Notes: generated by a model not told the origin, from the letters alone. Shown: positions 23,933 to 31,877, counted from the stretch's first letter. The stretch: 32,379 bases of DNA from Gemmatimonadota bacterium (GCA_023249305.1 JAHFCU010000032.1:1-32379), one strand, 5' to 3'. Numbers and translations are program-made.

Positions 23933-26900
23933 ATGTTGACGCTTGGCACACCGCTTTCCGTCCTGATCGTCGAGGACTCCGCCAGCGACGCGGAGCTGAT
24001 GGTTCGGCAGCTGCGGCAGGCAGGATACGAGGTCACGCACGAGCGTGTTGACAGCGCCGAGGCCATGCGTACCGCGCTTCACTCGCGGACGTGGGATGTC
24101 GCGCTGTCGGATTTCGCCGTGCCGGGTTTTGGTGCCACCGCGGCACTGGCCCTGCTGCGTGAGTCCAGACTCGACATTCCGTTCATCGTGGTGTCGGGGT
24201 TGATCGGCGAAGAGACGGCGGCCGAACTGATGCGTAACGGCGCGCACGACTACCTCATGAAGAGCAACATGGCGCGGCTCGCCCCAGCGGTGGAGCGGGA
24301 GTTGGCAGAGGCGCGTGAGCGAGTGGAACACCGGGCGGCGGATGCGGCGCGGCGGGTGAGCGAGGAACGGCTCCGCACCCTGTTTGCCCAAGCGCCCATG
24401 GGCATTGCCCTCATTGACTCCTTGACCGGCCAGCTGGAAGACGTGAATCCGCGGTTTGCAGAGATTACGGGCAGAGCCAGTGAAGAACTGCTCAACATGG
24501 ACTGGATGCAGATCACCCATCCAGATGATGTGCAGGAAGATCTTGATAACATGGCTCGGATGAATGCCGGGGAGATCACCGGCTTCCGCATGAACAAGCG
24601 GTATGTACGTCCGGATGGTTCGTTGGTGTGGATCGGCATGACCATTGCTCCGCTACACGTCGCGGAGAGGACACGCCCGCTTCATCTCTGCATGATCCAG
24701 GACATTACCGAGCGCCTGAAAGCCGAGGAGTCGCTGCGGGAGCTGAGTCAGTTCAACGCGGAAATCGTCAAGAGCGCACCGATGGGGGTCATCGTCTACG
24801 GTCCGGACCTGCGATTCCAGGTATGGAATCCGTACATGGAGCGGCTGACGCGTGTCCCGACCTCGGCGGTGGTGGGGCGCCTGCCACTCGAGGTATTTCC
24901 GTTCCTGCGTGAGAGCGGGGTGTTGGGGCGGGTCGAACGGGTTCTGGGGGGAGCCCCCGCGGAAATCAACGAGTTTGAAATGACGCCTCCCGACGCCGGT
25001 CACTCGGAGTGGGTGCGCGAGGCGACGAGCGCACTGCACAACACCGCTGGTAACATCGTCGGCGTCATTGCGATGGTTACCGACATCACCGAGAGCAAGG
25101 TCGCGGAGGCGGCCCTGCGGGCGAGCGAGTCCCGGTTCCGCAGCCTGTTCGAGATGAGTCGGTCCGTCATGATGACCATTGATCCCATGGACGGGTCGAT
25201 CGTTGACGCAAACGAGGCGGCGTCAAAGTTCTACGGCTGGCCGGTTGAGGAACTGCGACGGAAGGCGATCACGGACCTCAACGGGCTCACGACGGCCGAG
25301 GCGCGTGAGAGGATGGACCAGGTGCTACACTCGCAGGGGACGATCTTGCATGTGTCGCACAGACGAGCCGACGGGTCGGTGCGGGACGTAGAGGTGTCCG
25401 CCAGTCCCATTGACGTTGGCGAACGCACCCTGCTCTACTCCATCATCCACGACATCACCGAGCGCGCGCAGGCCGAGGAGTCGTTGCGCGAGTCACAGGC
25501 GCGCTATCAGGGCTTGGTGGAGCGCATGCCAGCCGCTCTTTACCAGTACTCGGTGAGGAGGGGCGGCGTGTTCTATTCGCCCCGCATCGAGGAGTACCTG
25601 GGATACCCGGTAGGCGAATTGTTGAGGAATCCCCGACTGTGGCATGATTCCATTCACCCCGACGATCTGCCGCACGTGAACTCGGTCATCGCGGCGGCCC
25701 GCGACGGAAGCAGGGGCAGTCTCGAGTACCGCATTCGGGACGCCGTCGGAAAGGAACGTTGGTTCCGCGAGGAGTTCATGGCGTCCGTGAAGCCCGACGG
25801 CGAGGTCCTCTTCGACGGGTTGGCGCAGGATATCACGGAGCGCAAGCAGATGGAAGAGCAGCTCGCCAAGCTCTCCCGCGCCTTGGAGCAGAGCCCGGCG
25901 ATGGTGCTTATTACCGACACCACGGGGAGAATCGAGTACGCGAACCCTCGATTCTCGGAGGTGACGGGCTACTCGCCGGCCGAGGTGGTGGGGCGTAATC
26001 CCCGGTTTCTCAAGTCGGGAGACACGTCGGTCGATGAGTACGACAAACTCTGGAAAACCATCGTGGCCGGTGGTGTCTGGCGCGGGCAATTGCACAACAA
26101 GAAGAAGGACGGCTCGTTGTACTGGGTGCGTGCAGTCCTATCACCCGTGCGCGGTGCGTCGGGGGAGATCCTCGCGTTTCTCGGCATTACGGAGGACATC
26201 ACTGCCCAGAAGGCCCTGGAGGAGGAACTGCGTCAGGCGCAGAAGATGGAGTCGGTGGGGCGACTGGCCGGCGGGATCGCTCACGACTTCAACAACATGC
26301 TGGGCGTGATCATGGCGCGCACGCAATTGGCGCAGTGGGAGTTGGAACCAGGGCACGGGGTGCACGAGCACCTCCTCGAAGTCGCGGATGCCACGCGGCG
26401 ATCGGCCGATCTGACGGCACAGCTTCTGACGTTCGCCCGGAAGCAGGTCATCGCGCCGCGGGTGTTGGATCTCAACGAGACGATTGCCAACATGCTGAAG
26501 CTGTTGCGTCGGCTCGTCGGCGAGGACGTGCTAGTGGCCTGGCGGCCGGATCCGACGCTGTGGCGCGTGGAGATGGATCCGGGGCAGATGGACCAACTGA
26601 TGGTCAATCTCTCCGTTAATGCGCGCCATGCGATGCCGCGTGGCGGGACGTTGACCATCACGACGTCGAACGTAAGCATCGCCGTACCGCCGCCCGGACA
26701 TCGGGCGGGCGAGTTTGTGCGCATTGATGTGCAGGACACCGGGCACGGCATGGACGCCGATACGCGTGAGCACGTGTTCGAGCCGTTCTACACCACGAAG
26801 GCGGCCGGCGAGGGGACGGGGCTCGGCTTGTCCACGGTGTACGGTATCGTGCAGCAGAACGGCGGCTGGATCACGGTGGACTCGGCCCCCGAACAGGGTG

Positions 26901-27346
26901 CCTTGTTCTCGATCGTCTTGCCGCGCGCCGTTACGGCGAAGACGCCGACGGTTGCCGTCACCTCGCCGGTAATCTCGGGACTGGAGACGGTCCTGCTGGT
27001 CGAGGACGAGGCGGCCGTGCTCGCGGCCGACCGGCTGATGTTGGAGCGACTTGGGTTCACCGTAATCTGTGCGTCGAGCGGGGCCGAAGCCATTGAGTTG
27101 GTGCGCCGCCACGAAGGGAAGATTGACGTGCTCATGACGGACGTCGTGATGCCGGGCCTCAATGGCAAGGAGGTCAGCGAGGCAGTCTTGGCCCTCAAGC
27201 CCGGCATCAAGGTGCTGTTTACGTCCGGCTACACGTCGGATGTGATCGGGACGGCGGGCGCAATACCGGCAGGCGTTCATTATCTCGAGAAGCCGTACAC
27301 GATCGAGAGCCTGGCTGCGGCCATATGCTCGGCGGTGGACTCCTGA
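23933..27346 (+). CDS. Hybrid sensor histidine kinase REC-PAS(x5)-HisKA-HATPase-REC
   Basis: A 1137-residue cytoplasmic kinase with no transmembrane segment. An N-terminal receiver (residues 8-125) has VLIVEDSASDAEL and phosphoacceptor Asp60 in LSDFAVPGF. Five PAS domains follow, at about 142-265, 273-385, 396-510, 520-640 and 650-760, each closed by a DITE/DITA type end. The kinase core has His784 in GRLAGGIAHDFNN, an N-box NLSVNARHAM (about 892), DTGHGMD (about 935) and GTGLGLS (about 962). A C-terminal receiver (about 1020-1137) carries Asp1070 in DVLMTDVVMPG. All catalytic residues are present. Receivers at both ends suggest input from another kinase as well as an output receiver. The truncated receiver upstream and the GGDEF protein downstream are likely partners. 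The signal is unknown. Confidence 0.93.
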   Translation: MLTLGTPLSVLIVEDSASDAELMVRQLRQAGYEVTHERVDSAEAMRTALHSRTWDVALSDFAVPGFGATAALALLRESRLDIPFIVVSGLIGEETAAELMRNGAHDYLMKSNMARLAPAVERELAEARERVEHRAADAARRVSEERLRTLFAQAPMGIALIDSLTGQLEDVNPRFAEITGRASEELLNMDWMQITHPDDVQEDLDNMARMNAGEITGFRMNKRYVRPDGSLVWIGMTIAPLHVAERTRPLHLCMIQDITERLKAEESLRELSQFNAEIVKSAPMGVIVYGPDLRFQVWNPYMERLTRVPTSAVVGRLPLEVFPFLRESGVLGRVERVLGGAPAEINEFEMTPPDAGHSEWVREATSALHNTAGNIVGVIAMVTDITESKVAEAALRASESRFRSLFEMSRSVMMTIDPMDGSIVDANEAASKFYGWPVEELRRKAITDLNGLTTAEARERMDQVLHSQGTILHVSHRRADGSVRDVEVSASPIDVGERTLLYSIIHDITERAQAEESLRESQARYQGLVERMPAALYQYSVRRGGVFYSPRIEEYLGYPVGELLRNPRLWHDSIHPDDLPHVNSVIAAARDGSRGSLEYRIRDAVGKERWFREEFMASVKPDGEVLFDGLAQDITERKQMEEQLAKLSRALEQSPAMVLITDTTGRIEYANPRFSEVTGYSPAEVVGRNPRFLKSGDTSVDEYDKLWKTIVAGGVWRGQLHNKKKDGSLYWVRAVLSPVRGASGEILAFLGITEDITAQKALEEELRQAQKMESVGRLAGGIAHDFNNMLGVIMARTQLAQWELEPGHGVHEHLLEVADATRRSADLTAQLLTFARKQVIAPRVLDLNETIANMLKLLRRLVGEDVLVAWRPDPTLWRVEMDPGQMDQLMVNLSVNARHAMPRGGTLTITTSNVSIAVPPPGHRAGEFVRIDVQDTGHGMDADTREHVFEPFYTTKAAGEGTGLGLSTVYGIVQQNGGWITVDSAPEQGALFSIVLPRAVTAKTPTVAVTSPVISGLETVLLVEDEAAVLAADRLMLERLGFTVICASSGAEAIELVRRHEGKIDVLMTDVVMPGLNGKEVSEAVLALKPGIKVLFTSGYTSDVIGTAGAIPAGVHYLEKPYTIESLAAAICSAVDS

Positions 27347-27569
27347 CCGCCTCCAACATGCCGCTGCTGGAGGAGGAGTGCCGTCACGCAGAGAGGCTGG
27401 CCGGCATCGGGCGCCTGGACTCGAGTGGCGACCTGACCACCGGCCTGCTCGATGGATCAGTCGTGGACGGGTGTGCGACGGACGACATCTAGGGCTATCA
27501 CGTCGCGCGGCCGCTCTCGGAACCGGGGCTCGCGGAGTGGACTTCGAAGTGGAACGCCAGAGGACGAAG
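27347..27569. other. Gap between kinase and GGDEF gene
   Basis: A 45-codon frame from an ATG at 27358 contains AERLAGIGRL, which resembles the segment before a kinase phosphoacceptor (compare QKMESVGRLAGG in the upstream gene), then runs to a stop. It may be a decayed fragment of another kinase; otherwise nothing is seen here. Confidence 0.3.
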
Positions 27570-28928
27570 ATGTCTACGTTCAAGCCCCCAGCCGCCATGG
27601 CCGGCCCGCACGACGCGGCCATTCCACGGCGAGCGCTGGCGGTCTCGCTGCTCGCCCTGGCAGCGCCCATCGCCGCCGTCTTCGCGTTCCCGCAGGGAAC
27701 CAGCAACAGCTTCGGCATGCTCGTCTGGCTCTCGGCCCTCATCCCGGCGTTCCTTCTGTCGTACTACCGCGGCCTTCGTGGCGTCGCCATCGCCTTCTCC
27801 GGCGGCATGGCCGTCATCACGGCGACCCAGTTGAGCGTCGTTGCCTTCGAGATCGCCGAACCCGACTGGTCGCTGCTCCTGGGCATCGTGGTCGTGTATC
27901 TCGGCGTGTCCATCGGCATCGCGATTCTCTCCGAACTATTGCGCAAGGACTGTCGCACTGCCGAGGACCTGGCCTTCACCGACCGGCTGACGAACTTGGC
28001 CAACCGCCGGCATCTTGACCTTGCACTCGAGGCGGCCTTTGCGGGGGCCGAGCGGGGTCGGCCCCTGGCAGTGGTGATGTTCGACCTCGACCGCTTCAAG
28101 CGGGTGAATGACGCGCACGGGCACGCCGCCGGCGACAGGGCGCTGCGCGAATTCGGCGGGGTGCTCAGCGGCTTGACGCGCAAGGAGAACCTGTCCGCCC
28201 GATTCGGCGGCGAGGAGTTCGCCTCCATTCTCTCAGGGAGCAATGCGAACGGCGCGGTCGTGTTTGCCGAGCGCGTGCTGGCACAGATGCGTGCGAAGGT
28301 CTTTCCTTGGGGGGTGCAGACGGTGAGTGCCGGCGTTGCCGTCCACGAGCAGGGAATGGGCTCATACGAACTGCTGCTCGGCGCCGCCGACCGTGCGCTG
28401 TACGACGCCAAGACCGAGGGTCGGGACTGCGTCCGTCTGGCAAAGCGGTTTGGTCCGCGTACCGGGGCGGACGTGGTGGCGACGGTGATCACGGCGGTCG
28501 AGCCGCCGCCGGCCGTCGTTCCCCCTCCGGCTCGGCGGCGATTGGTGTATCTCGTGGACGACCTGACCGAGATGCGCAGTGCGCTGCGCCGCATTCTCAT
28601 CCACAATGGGTACGAGGTCTGGGACTGCGGTAAACCGAAAGAGGTGGTGCGCCATTTCATCGAATCCCCAGCGACCGATCGGCCAGACGTCATCCTCACT
28701 GATGTGATCATGCCCGAAATGACCGGCATGACGATGATTGACCTGATCGCGCAGGTCGAACCGGGCGTGCGCGTGGTGTACATGTCGGGTTACGTGAACA
28801 GCCCGGTGTCGTGGGCGGGCCTGCCAGGGGCCGTCGTCGCGTTCCTCCACAAGCCGATCGCGATGGAGACGCTGCTGAAGACCATCGCGGACGTGATGGC
28901 GCGGGCGCCGTCGAGTGCGAGCAACTGA
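27570..28928 (+). CDS. Membrane diguanylate cyclase with C-terminal receiver domain
   Basis: A 452-residue protein. The ATG at 27570 has AGAGGA about 6 bases upstream; the longer frame to 27378 lacks protein-like sequence. About four membrane helices occupy residues 27-125. The GGDEF domain (about 135-290) begins DRLTNLANRRHLD and has FDLDRFKRVND and the active signature RFGGEEF (GGEEF 213-217), so it should make cyclic di-GMP. The inhibitory RxxD site is replaced by RKEN. After a proline-rich linker (VEPPPAVVPPPARRR), a receiver domain (about 325-445) has VYLVDDLTEMRS, Asp378 in ILTDVIMPEM and the conserved lysine in FLHKPI. A receiver at the C-terminus of a membrane cyclase is unusual. The adjacent hybrid kinase may phosphorylate it. 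Confidence 0.9.
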   Translation: MSTFKPPAAMAGPHDAAIPRRALAVSLLALAAPIAAVFAFPQGTSNSFGMLVWLSALIPAFLLSYYRGLRGVAIAFSGGMAVITATQLSVVAFEIAEPDWSLLLGIVVVYLGVSIGIAILSELLRKDCRTAEDLAFTDRLTNLANRRHLDLALEAAFAGAERGRPLAVVMFDLDRFKRVNDAHGHAAGDRALREFGGVLSGLTRKENLSARFGGEEFASILSGSNANGAVVFAERVLAQMRAKVFPWGVQTVSAGVAVHEQGMGSYELLLGAADRALYDAKTEGRDCVRLAKRFGPRTGADVVATVITAVEPPPAVVPPPARRRLVYLVDDLTEMRSALRRILIHNGYEVWDCGKPKEVVRHFIESPATDRPDVILTDVIMPEMTGMTMIDLIAQVEPGVRVVYMSGYVNSPVSWAGLPGAVVAFLHKPIAMETLLKTIADVMARAPSSASN

Positions 28929-29248
28929 GTTCCTGCGGCGAGACGGAAGTCGGGGAGGCGGCCAGTAGGCGGACGGCGCTGACGGCGGTCGCGTCTGGAC
29001 CGACCGCTGGTGTGTCGACGCGAGGCTCGGATCTGCTGGAGGCACTGCGGTGCGAGATCGGGCAGGGTGACTTCATTGCGCGCGCGATGTCCGAGTCGGG
29101 ACTCGACAGGTGGGCCGCGCGATGGATGTCGAGTCCGCGATAAGCCGTTCCGCCATCCTCCTCGGATCCCGGATTCGCATTCCCGTTCCGAAGTCCGAAT
29201 TCCTGTTCGTGATTGTACCGGACTCACCGTATCGCTAGATTATTCTCT
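28929..29248. other. Intergenic region upstream of ffs
   Basis: No protein gene is supported. The patch 29163-29214 (CGGATCCCGGATTCGC and following TTCCG/AATTC steps) belongs to the GGATYCCGGATTC repeat family. A promoter for the SRP RNA fits its right end: TTGTAC (29213-29218), 17 bases, TAGATT (29236-29241), then 7 bases to the RNA start. Confidence 0.5.
29213..29241 (+). promoter_or_regulatory. Promoter of the SRP RNA gene
   Basis: TTGTAC and TAGATT are separated by 17 bases and the -10 ends 7 bases before the first paired base of the RNA, the correct geometry for a sigma-70 promoter. Confidence 0.55.
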
Positions 29249-29345
29249 GCTTCAGGCCCCGGTGGGCGCGGGCCCGCCAACTCCGCCAGGGCCGAAAGGC
29301 AGCAACGGTACGTGGTGTCTCACGTCGCATCGTCAGGCCTGAAGC
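29249..29345 (+). ncRNA. ffs: 4.5S RNA (signal recognition particle RNA, small bacterial type)
   Basis: About 97 bases forming one long hairpin. The ends GCTTCAGGCC (29249-29258) and GGCCTGAAGC (29336-29345) pair perfectly over 10 bp. The apical domain IV is seen in GCCAGGGCCGAAAGGCAGCAACGG (split across 29285-29308): the CAGG and AGCA sides form the conserved symmetric and asymmetric loops bound by the Ffh M domain, and the tip is CC-GAAA-GG. Most bacteria have GGAA at the tip, so GAAA is a variant of the same GNRA-like class. The length and missing Alu domain identify the short form. A promoter with proper spacing precedes it and a strong GC-rich hairpin follows. dnaX, often next to ffs, begins about 2.5 kb downstream. 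Confidence 0.9.
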
Positions 29346-29350
29346 ACTCT

Positions 29351-29386
29351 CGCGGGGGCAGCCGGATTCAACCGGCGGCCCCCGCG
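29351..29386 (+). terminator. GC-rich hairpin after ffs, probable terminator
   Basis: CGCGGGGGC (29351-29359) pairs with GCCCCCGCG (29378-29386); an inner CCGG/CCGG pair closes an ATTCAA loop. No T-tract follows, so termination is inferred from strength and position. It also lies downstream of the convergent tyrA gene and could serve both. Confidence 0.5.
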
Positions 29387-29428
29387 AGTCGTTGGCAGGT
29401 CGCGGACATGGAATCCGGATCCCAGATC

Positions 29429-30268
29429 CTACGTCTTGTTCGCCGTCCAGGCCTGCACCGCCGCAAATGCCTCCTGAAGTGCCCGCCGGTCACGCCGCGC
29501 GACCGCCCCGCGCAGTGCGCCGAGCTGGGCCAGGCATGTCTCGAGCGCGTCGAGCAACGGAACGGCGTTTTCCATGAAGATCGGTCCCCACATCGCCGGC
29601 GACGAGGCGGCCATGCGTGTCATGTCACGGCCGCCGCCGCCCAGCCGGCTGCGCGCAATCGCGCGCGACGACAGCGTGCCGGCGAACGCGAGCGAGAGGA
29701 TCTGGGGGAGATGACTGCTGAAGGCCATCTCGGCGTCGTGCATGGCGGCGTCACGCTCCGTCGGCGTGGCGCCGACGGATCGCCAGAGCGCTCGGGCGCG
29801 CTTCCACGCGGCGCTGCCGGTGTCGGCGGTTCGACAGAGGTCCACACGAGCGTCCGCGAAAAGACCCCTCCGCGACGCCGGCCAACCGGCGCGATGGTCG
29901 CCGGCAATGGGATGACTTCCGACGAACGTCGCCGACAGTCCCAACGCGGCCGCGCTCTGCATGATACGCCGCTTGGTGCTGCCGACGTCGGTGATGAGCG
30001 CCGCATGCTGTACGCGCGCGCACGCCTGTTCCAGCAGAACGGGCGCGATGTCCACCGGAACAGCGAGCACCACAGTTTCCGCGTCACTCAGCGCGCGCAG
30101 GTTGGCATCAATCACGCGATCGATTACGCCCGCGCGCCGCGCGTGCCGAGTCGCCGCCTTATCGGCATCGAACCCCCAGACGGTCGCGCCGAGCGCCGAC
30201 AGGTCGTGCGCCAGCGAGCCGCCGATGAGACCGAGGCCGAGGATGGCGACCGGTCCAGTGGCCGTCAC
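29429..30268 (-). CDS. tyrA: Prephenate dehydrogenase
   Basis: A 279-residue NAD(P)-dependent enzyme turning prephenate into 4-hydroxyphenylpyruvate for tyrosine. The N-terminal Rossmann motif VAILGLGLIGGSLAHDL is followed by VVLAVPVDI, ITDVGSTKR, FVGSHPIAGDHRAG (the HPxxG active-site block) and AFSSHLPQILSLAFA, all typical of prephenate dehydrogenase. There is no C-terminal ACT domain, so feedback by tyrosine probably acts elsewhere. The start is GTG at 30268, which overlaps the chorismate mutase stop as GTGA (30265-30268); the longer open frame to 30616 lies inside the upstream genes. It is the last gene of the aroF - chorismate mutase - tyrA operon. Confidence 0.92.
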   Translation of the reverse strand: MTATGPVAILGLGLIGGSLAHDLSALGATVWGFDADKAATRHARRAGVIDRVIDANLRALSDAETVVLAVPVDIAPVLLEQACARVQHAALITDVGSTKRRIMQSAAALGLSATFVGSHPIAGDHRAGWPASRRGLFADARVDLCRTADTGSAAWKRARALWRSVGATPTERDAAMHDAEMAFSSHLPQILSLAFAGTLSSRAIARSRLGGGGRDMTRMAASSPAMWGPIFMENAVPLLDALETCLAQLGALRGAVARRDRRALQEAFAAVQAWTANKT

Positions 30269-30558
30269 GTTCCGTCGTCCTGCTGTGCGCGCCGGCACAT
30301 CGCCACCACGGGCCAGAAGATGTCGCGCACCGATTCCTCGGGCAGGCCCGCCTGCCGTGCGTGACGAGCGACCGACGCGACGACTTGCGCCTCGCGCCGC
30401 GGGTCGAGCACGGCAAGGCCGGCGCGCCGCTTTTCTGCTCCTATGCGCCGCGCGATGTCCATGCGGCGCGTGAGCAGCTCGATCAGTGCCGCGTCGAGCG
30501 CGCTCATCTCGTCGCGCAGCGCGGCCAGCGCCAGCGAAGACTTGGCCGACGGCGTCAT
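30265..30558 (-). CDS. Chorismate mutase, AroQ class
   Basis: A 97-residue all-helical protein converting chorismate to prephenate. It shows LRDEMSALDAALIELLTRRM with the conserved arginine and glutamate/aspartate of the first long helix, RRIGAEKRR with the substrate-binding lysine, VLDPRREAQV and a last helix near IFWPVVAMCR. The size is that of a free-standing AroQ domain. ATG at 30558 overlaps the DAHP synthase stop as TGATG; a GTG one codon earlier (30561) overlaps as GTGA and is equally possible. Being between DAHP synthase and prephenate dehydrogenase, it makes the operon specific for the prephenate branch leading to tyrosine (and phenylalanine). Confidence 0.9.
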   Translation of the reverse strand: MTPSAKSSLALAALRDEMSALDAALIELLTRRMDIARRIGAEKRRAGLAVLDPRREAQVVASVARHARQAGLPEESVRDIFWPVVAMCRRAQQDDGT

Positions 30559-31610
30559 CACGCCACCCGCGTCGTTCGATTCGCCGGGACGAGGGTGCGC
30601 CCCGCGGCCTCGGCAAAACCCGCGAGCGAACGCATCAGCGCACCGAACGCATCGAGAGTCAGCGATTGGTCGCCGTCGGAGAGCGCTTCGCCCGGTCGCG
30701 GATGCACCTCGATGATGAGGCCGTCAGCGCCGGCGGCAATGGCGGCGAACGCCAACGGAGCAACGAGGTCGGCGCGACCGCCGGCGTGCGAGGGATCAAC
30801 GATGACGGGGAGGTGTGTCTCGCGCTTCAGCACTGGAATGGCGGCGACATCCAGCGTATTTCGGGTCGCGGTTTCATAGGTGCGAATGCCGCGTTCGCAG
30901 AGGACCACGAGCTCGTTGCCGCGCGCCATGATGTGCTCGGCGGCGAGGAGCAGTTCGGTGATGGTCGCGGACAGGCCGCGCTTAAGGAGGATCGGACGCC
31001 GCACGCGTCCCACTTCGGCGAGCAGCGGATAGTTCTGCATGTTGCGCGCGCCGATCTGCAGCATGTCGGCATGCTCCGCGACAAGGTCCACGTGGCGCGG
31101 GTCCATTACCTCGGTCACGACTGGCAGTCCAGTAGCGGCCCGCGCGTCGGCGAGGAGCGCGAGTCCCTGCACGCCAAGTCCCTGGAAGGCCCACGGCGAG
31201 GTGCGCGGCTTGAAGGCGCCGCCCCGCAGCATCGCCGCGCCGTGTTCGCGCACCCCGTGCGCCGTCTCCAGCAGCATCGCCGCGTTCTCCACCGAGCACG
31301 GCCCCGCGGCGACCACGATGCGCTGCTCGCCCAGCGTGGTGCCTGCGGCGTCACCCAGCGGAACGAGCGTCGGTGCGGCGCGGAATTCTCGCGAAGCGAG
31401 CCGGTACGGAGTGCGCACCGGCACGACCGAGGCCACGCCCGGCCAGCGGCTCACGGCCCCGGCGTCGAGTTGCGACGTGTCGCCGATGCAGCCGACGACC
31501 ACGCGGTCGGTACCCCGCGAGACATGCGTGCGCACGCCGCGCTCCTCGAGGTGCTCGCGCAGCGCGTCGAGAATAGACTGGGGAATGCCAGCTTCGGTGA
31601 TGACGATCAC
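30558..31610 (-). CDS. aroF: 3-deoxy-7-phosphoheptulonate (DAHP) synthase, type I-beta with ferredoxin-like N-domain
   Basis: A 350-residue enzyme condensing phosphoenolpyruvate and erythrose-4-phosphate, the entry step of aromatic synthesis. The N-terminal about 70 residues ([21 protein letters not shown]) form the ferredoxin-like domain used for tyrosine or phenylalanine feedback in Thermotoga-type enzymes. The barrel shows [68 protein letters not shown] and VDPSHAGGR, carrying the PEP, sugar-phosphate and metal ligands. The ATG at 31610 lies just past a terminator-like hairpin and a Tyr/Phe-rich leader ORF. The enzyme is therefore probably controlled both allosterically and by attenuation. 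Confidence 0.95.
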   Translation of the reverse strand: MIVITEAGIPQSILDALREHLEERGVRTHVSRGTDRVVVGCIGDTSQLDAGAVSRWPGVASVVPVRTPYRLASREFRAAPTLVPLGDAAGTTLGEQRIVVAAGPCSVENAAMLLETAHGVREHGAAMLRGGAFKPRTSPWAFQGLGVQGLALLADARAATGLPVVTEVMDPRHVDLVAEHADMLQIGARNMQNYPLLAEVGRVRRPILLKRGLSATITELLLAAEHIMARGNELVVLCERGIRTYETATRNTLDVAAIPVLKRETHLPVIVDPSHAGGRADLVAPLAFAAIAAGADGLIIEVHPRPGEALSDGDQSLTLDAFGALMRSLAGFAEAAGRTLVPANRTTRVA

Positions 31611-31619
31611 AGCCGCTCC

Positions 31620-31660
31620 GGGAAGAAAAGAAAAAGGCCCGTGGTAAGCTCCACGGGCCT
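31620..31660 (-). terminator. Attenuator terminator in the aroF leader
   Basis: On the minus strand AGGCCCGTGG (31660-31651), loop AGCTTA, CCACGGGCCT (31644-31635), then TTTTTCTTTTCTTCC. This is a perfect 10-bp GC-rich stem followed by a T-tract, ending about 10 bases before the aroF ATG and about 24 bases after the leader ORF stop. It is an intrinsic terminator placed inside the 5' leader of an operon, the hallmark of attenuation. Confidence 0.88.
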
Positions 31661-31719
31661 GGTCTGCGATGGGTTGGTGTCAGCTATGCGCGAACGCCTG
31701 CCCCCGCGGCCCGTGTGAG
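31649..31719 (-). promoter_or_regulatory. Predicted antiterminator pairing of the aroF leader
   Basis: Minus-strand CTCACACGGGCC (31719-31708, leader codons 15-18) can pair with GGCCCGTGGAG (31659-31649), the 5' arm of the terminator and two following bases: 11 pairs with one bulged A. Forming this stem precludes the terminator. The upstream segment starts 6 bases after the Phe12 codon, so a ribosome waiting on Tyr7 or Tyr9 should leave it free, while one reaching the stop would cover or pass it. A six-base CCCGCG/CGCGGG pairing within the leader may act as the protector stem. Confidence 0.7.
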
Positions 31720-31761
31720 GCTGCGAAAGTAGGAATACGAGTACGCGCGGGCGCTGAACAT
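31684..31761 (-). CDS. Tyr/Phe-rich leader peptide of the aroF-tyrA operon
   Basis: A 25-residue peptide starting at ATG 31761: it begins MFSARAYSYSYFRS and ends GVRA before TAG (31684-31686). Tyr occurs at codons 7, 9 and 11 and Phe at 2 and 12, so five of the first 12 codons are the two end products of the pathway below. It stands directly before an intrinsic terminator and the DAHP synthase gene. This is the arrangement of the pheA-type leader: lack of charged tRNA-Tyr or tRNA-Phe would stall the ribosome and allow read-through. No Shine-Dalgarno site precedes the ATG; a promoter places transcription start at or next to it, so it is probably translated from a leaderless mRNA. Short length alone would be weak evidence, but composition, terminator and alternative pairing agree. 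Confidence 0.8.
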   Translation of the reverse strand: MFSARAYSYSYFRSLTRAAGAGVRA

Positions 31762-31767
31762 GCGAGG

Positions 31768-31797
31768 AGAGTACACGCGGCCCGCGCGGTTCGTCAA
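31768..31797 (-). promoter_or_regulatory. Promoter of the aroF leader
   Basis: On the minus strand TTGACG (31797-31792, five of six bases of the -35 consensus) and TACTCT (31773-31768) are 18 bases apart. Only 6 bases separate the -10 from the leader ATG, which predicts transcription starting at the ATG itself. Confidence 0.65.
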
Positions 31798-31837
31798 GTG
31801 GGGACGCGCCCCACACCGCCACGGCGAACGTTGTCAA

Positions 31838-31865
31838 CCGTCTACCGTCTGCCGTCTACCGTCTG
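31838..31865 (+). repeat. Four tandem CCGTCTR heptamers upstream of dnaX
   Basis: CCGTCTA, CCGTCTG, CCGTCTA, CCGTCTG follow without spacers, ending 12 bases before the dnaX ATG. Two copies occur in the opposite orientation at 852-865. The alternation of A and G gives a 14-base period. Confidence 0.75.
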
Positions 31866-31877
31866 CAGTATTATCCC

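Noticed and set aside
31607-31837. 76-codon minus-strand ORF spanning the aroF leader
   Set aside because: It runs through the terminator hairpin in a different frame from the Tyr/Phe-rich leader ORF and has no ribosome-binding site or recognisable features.
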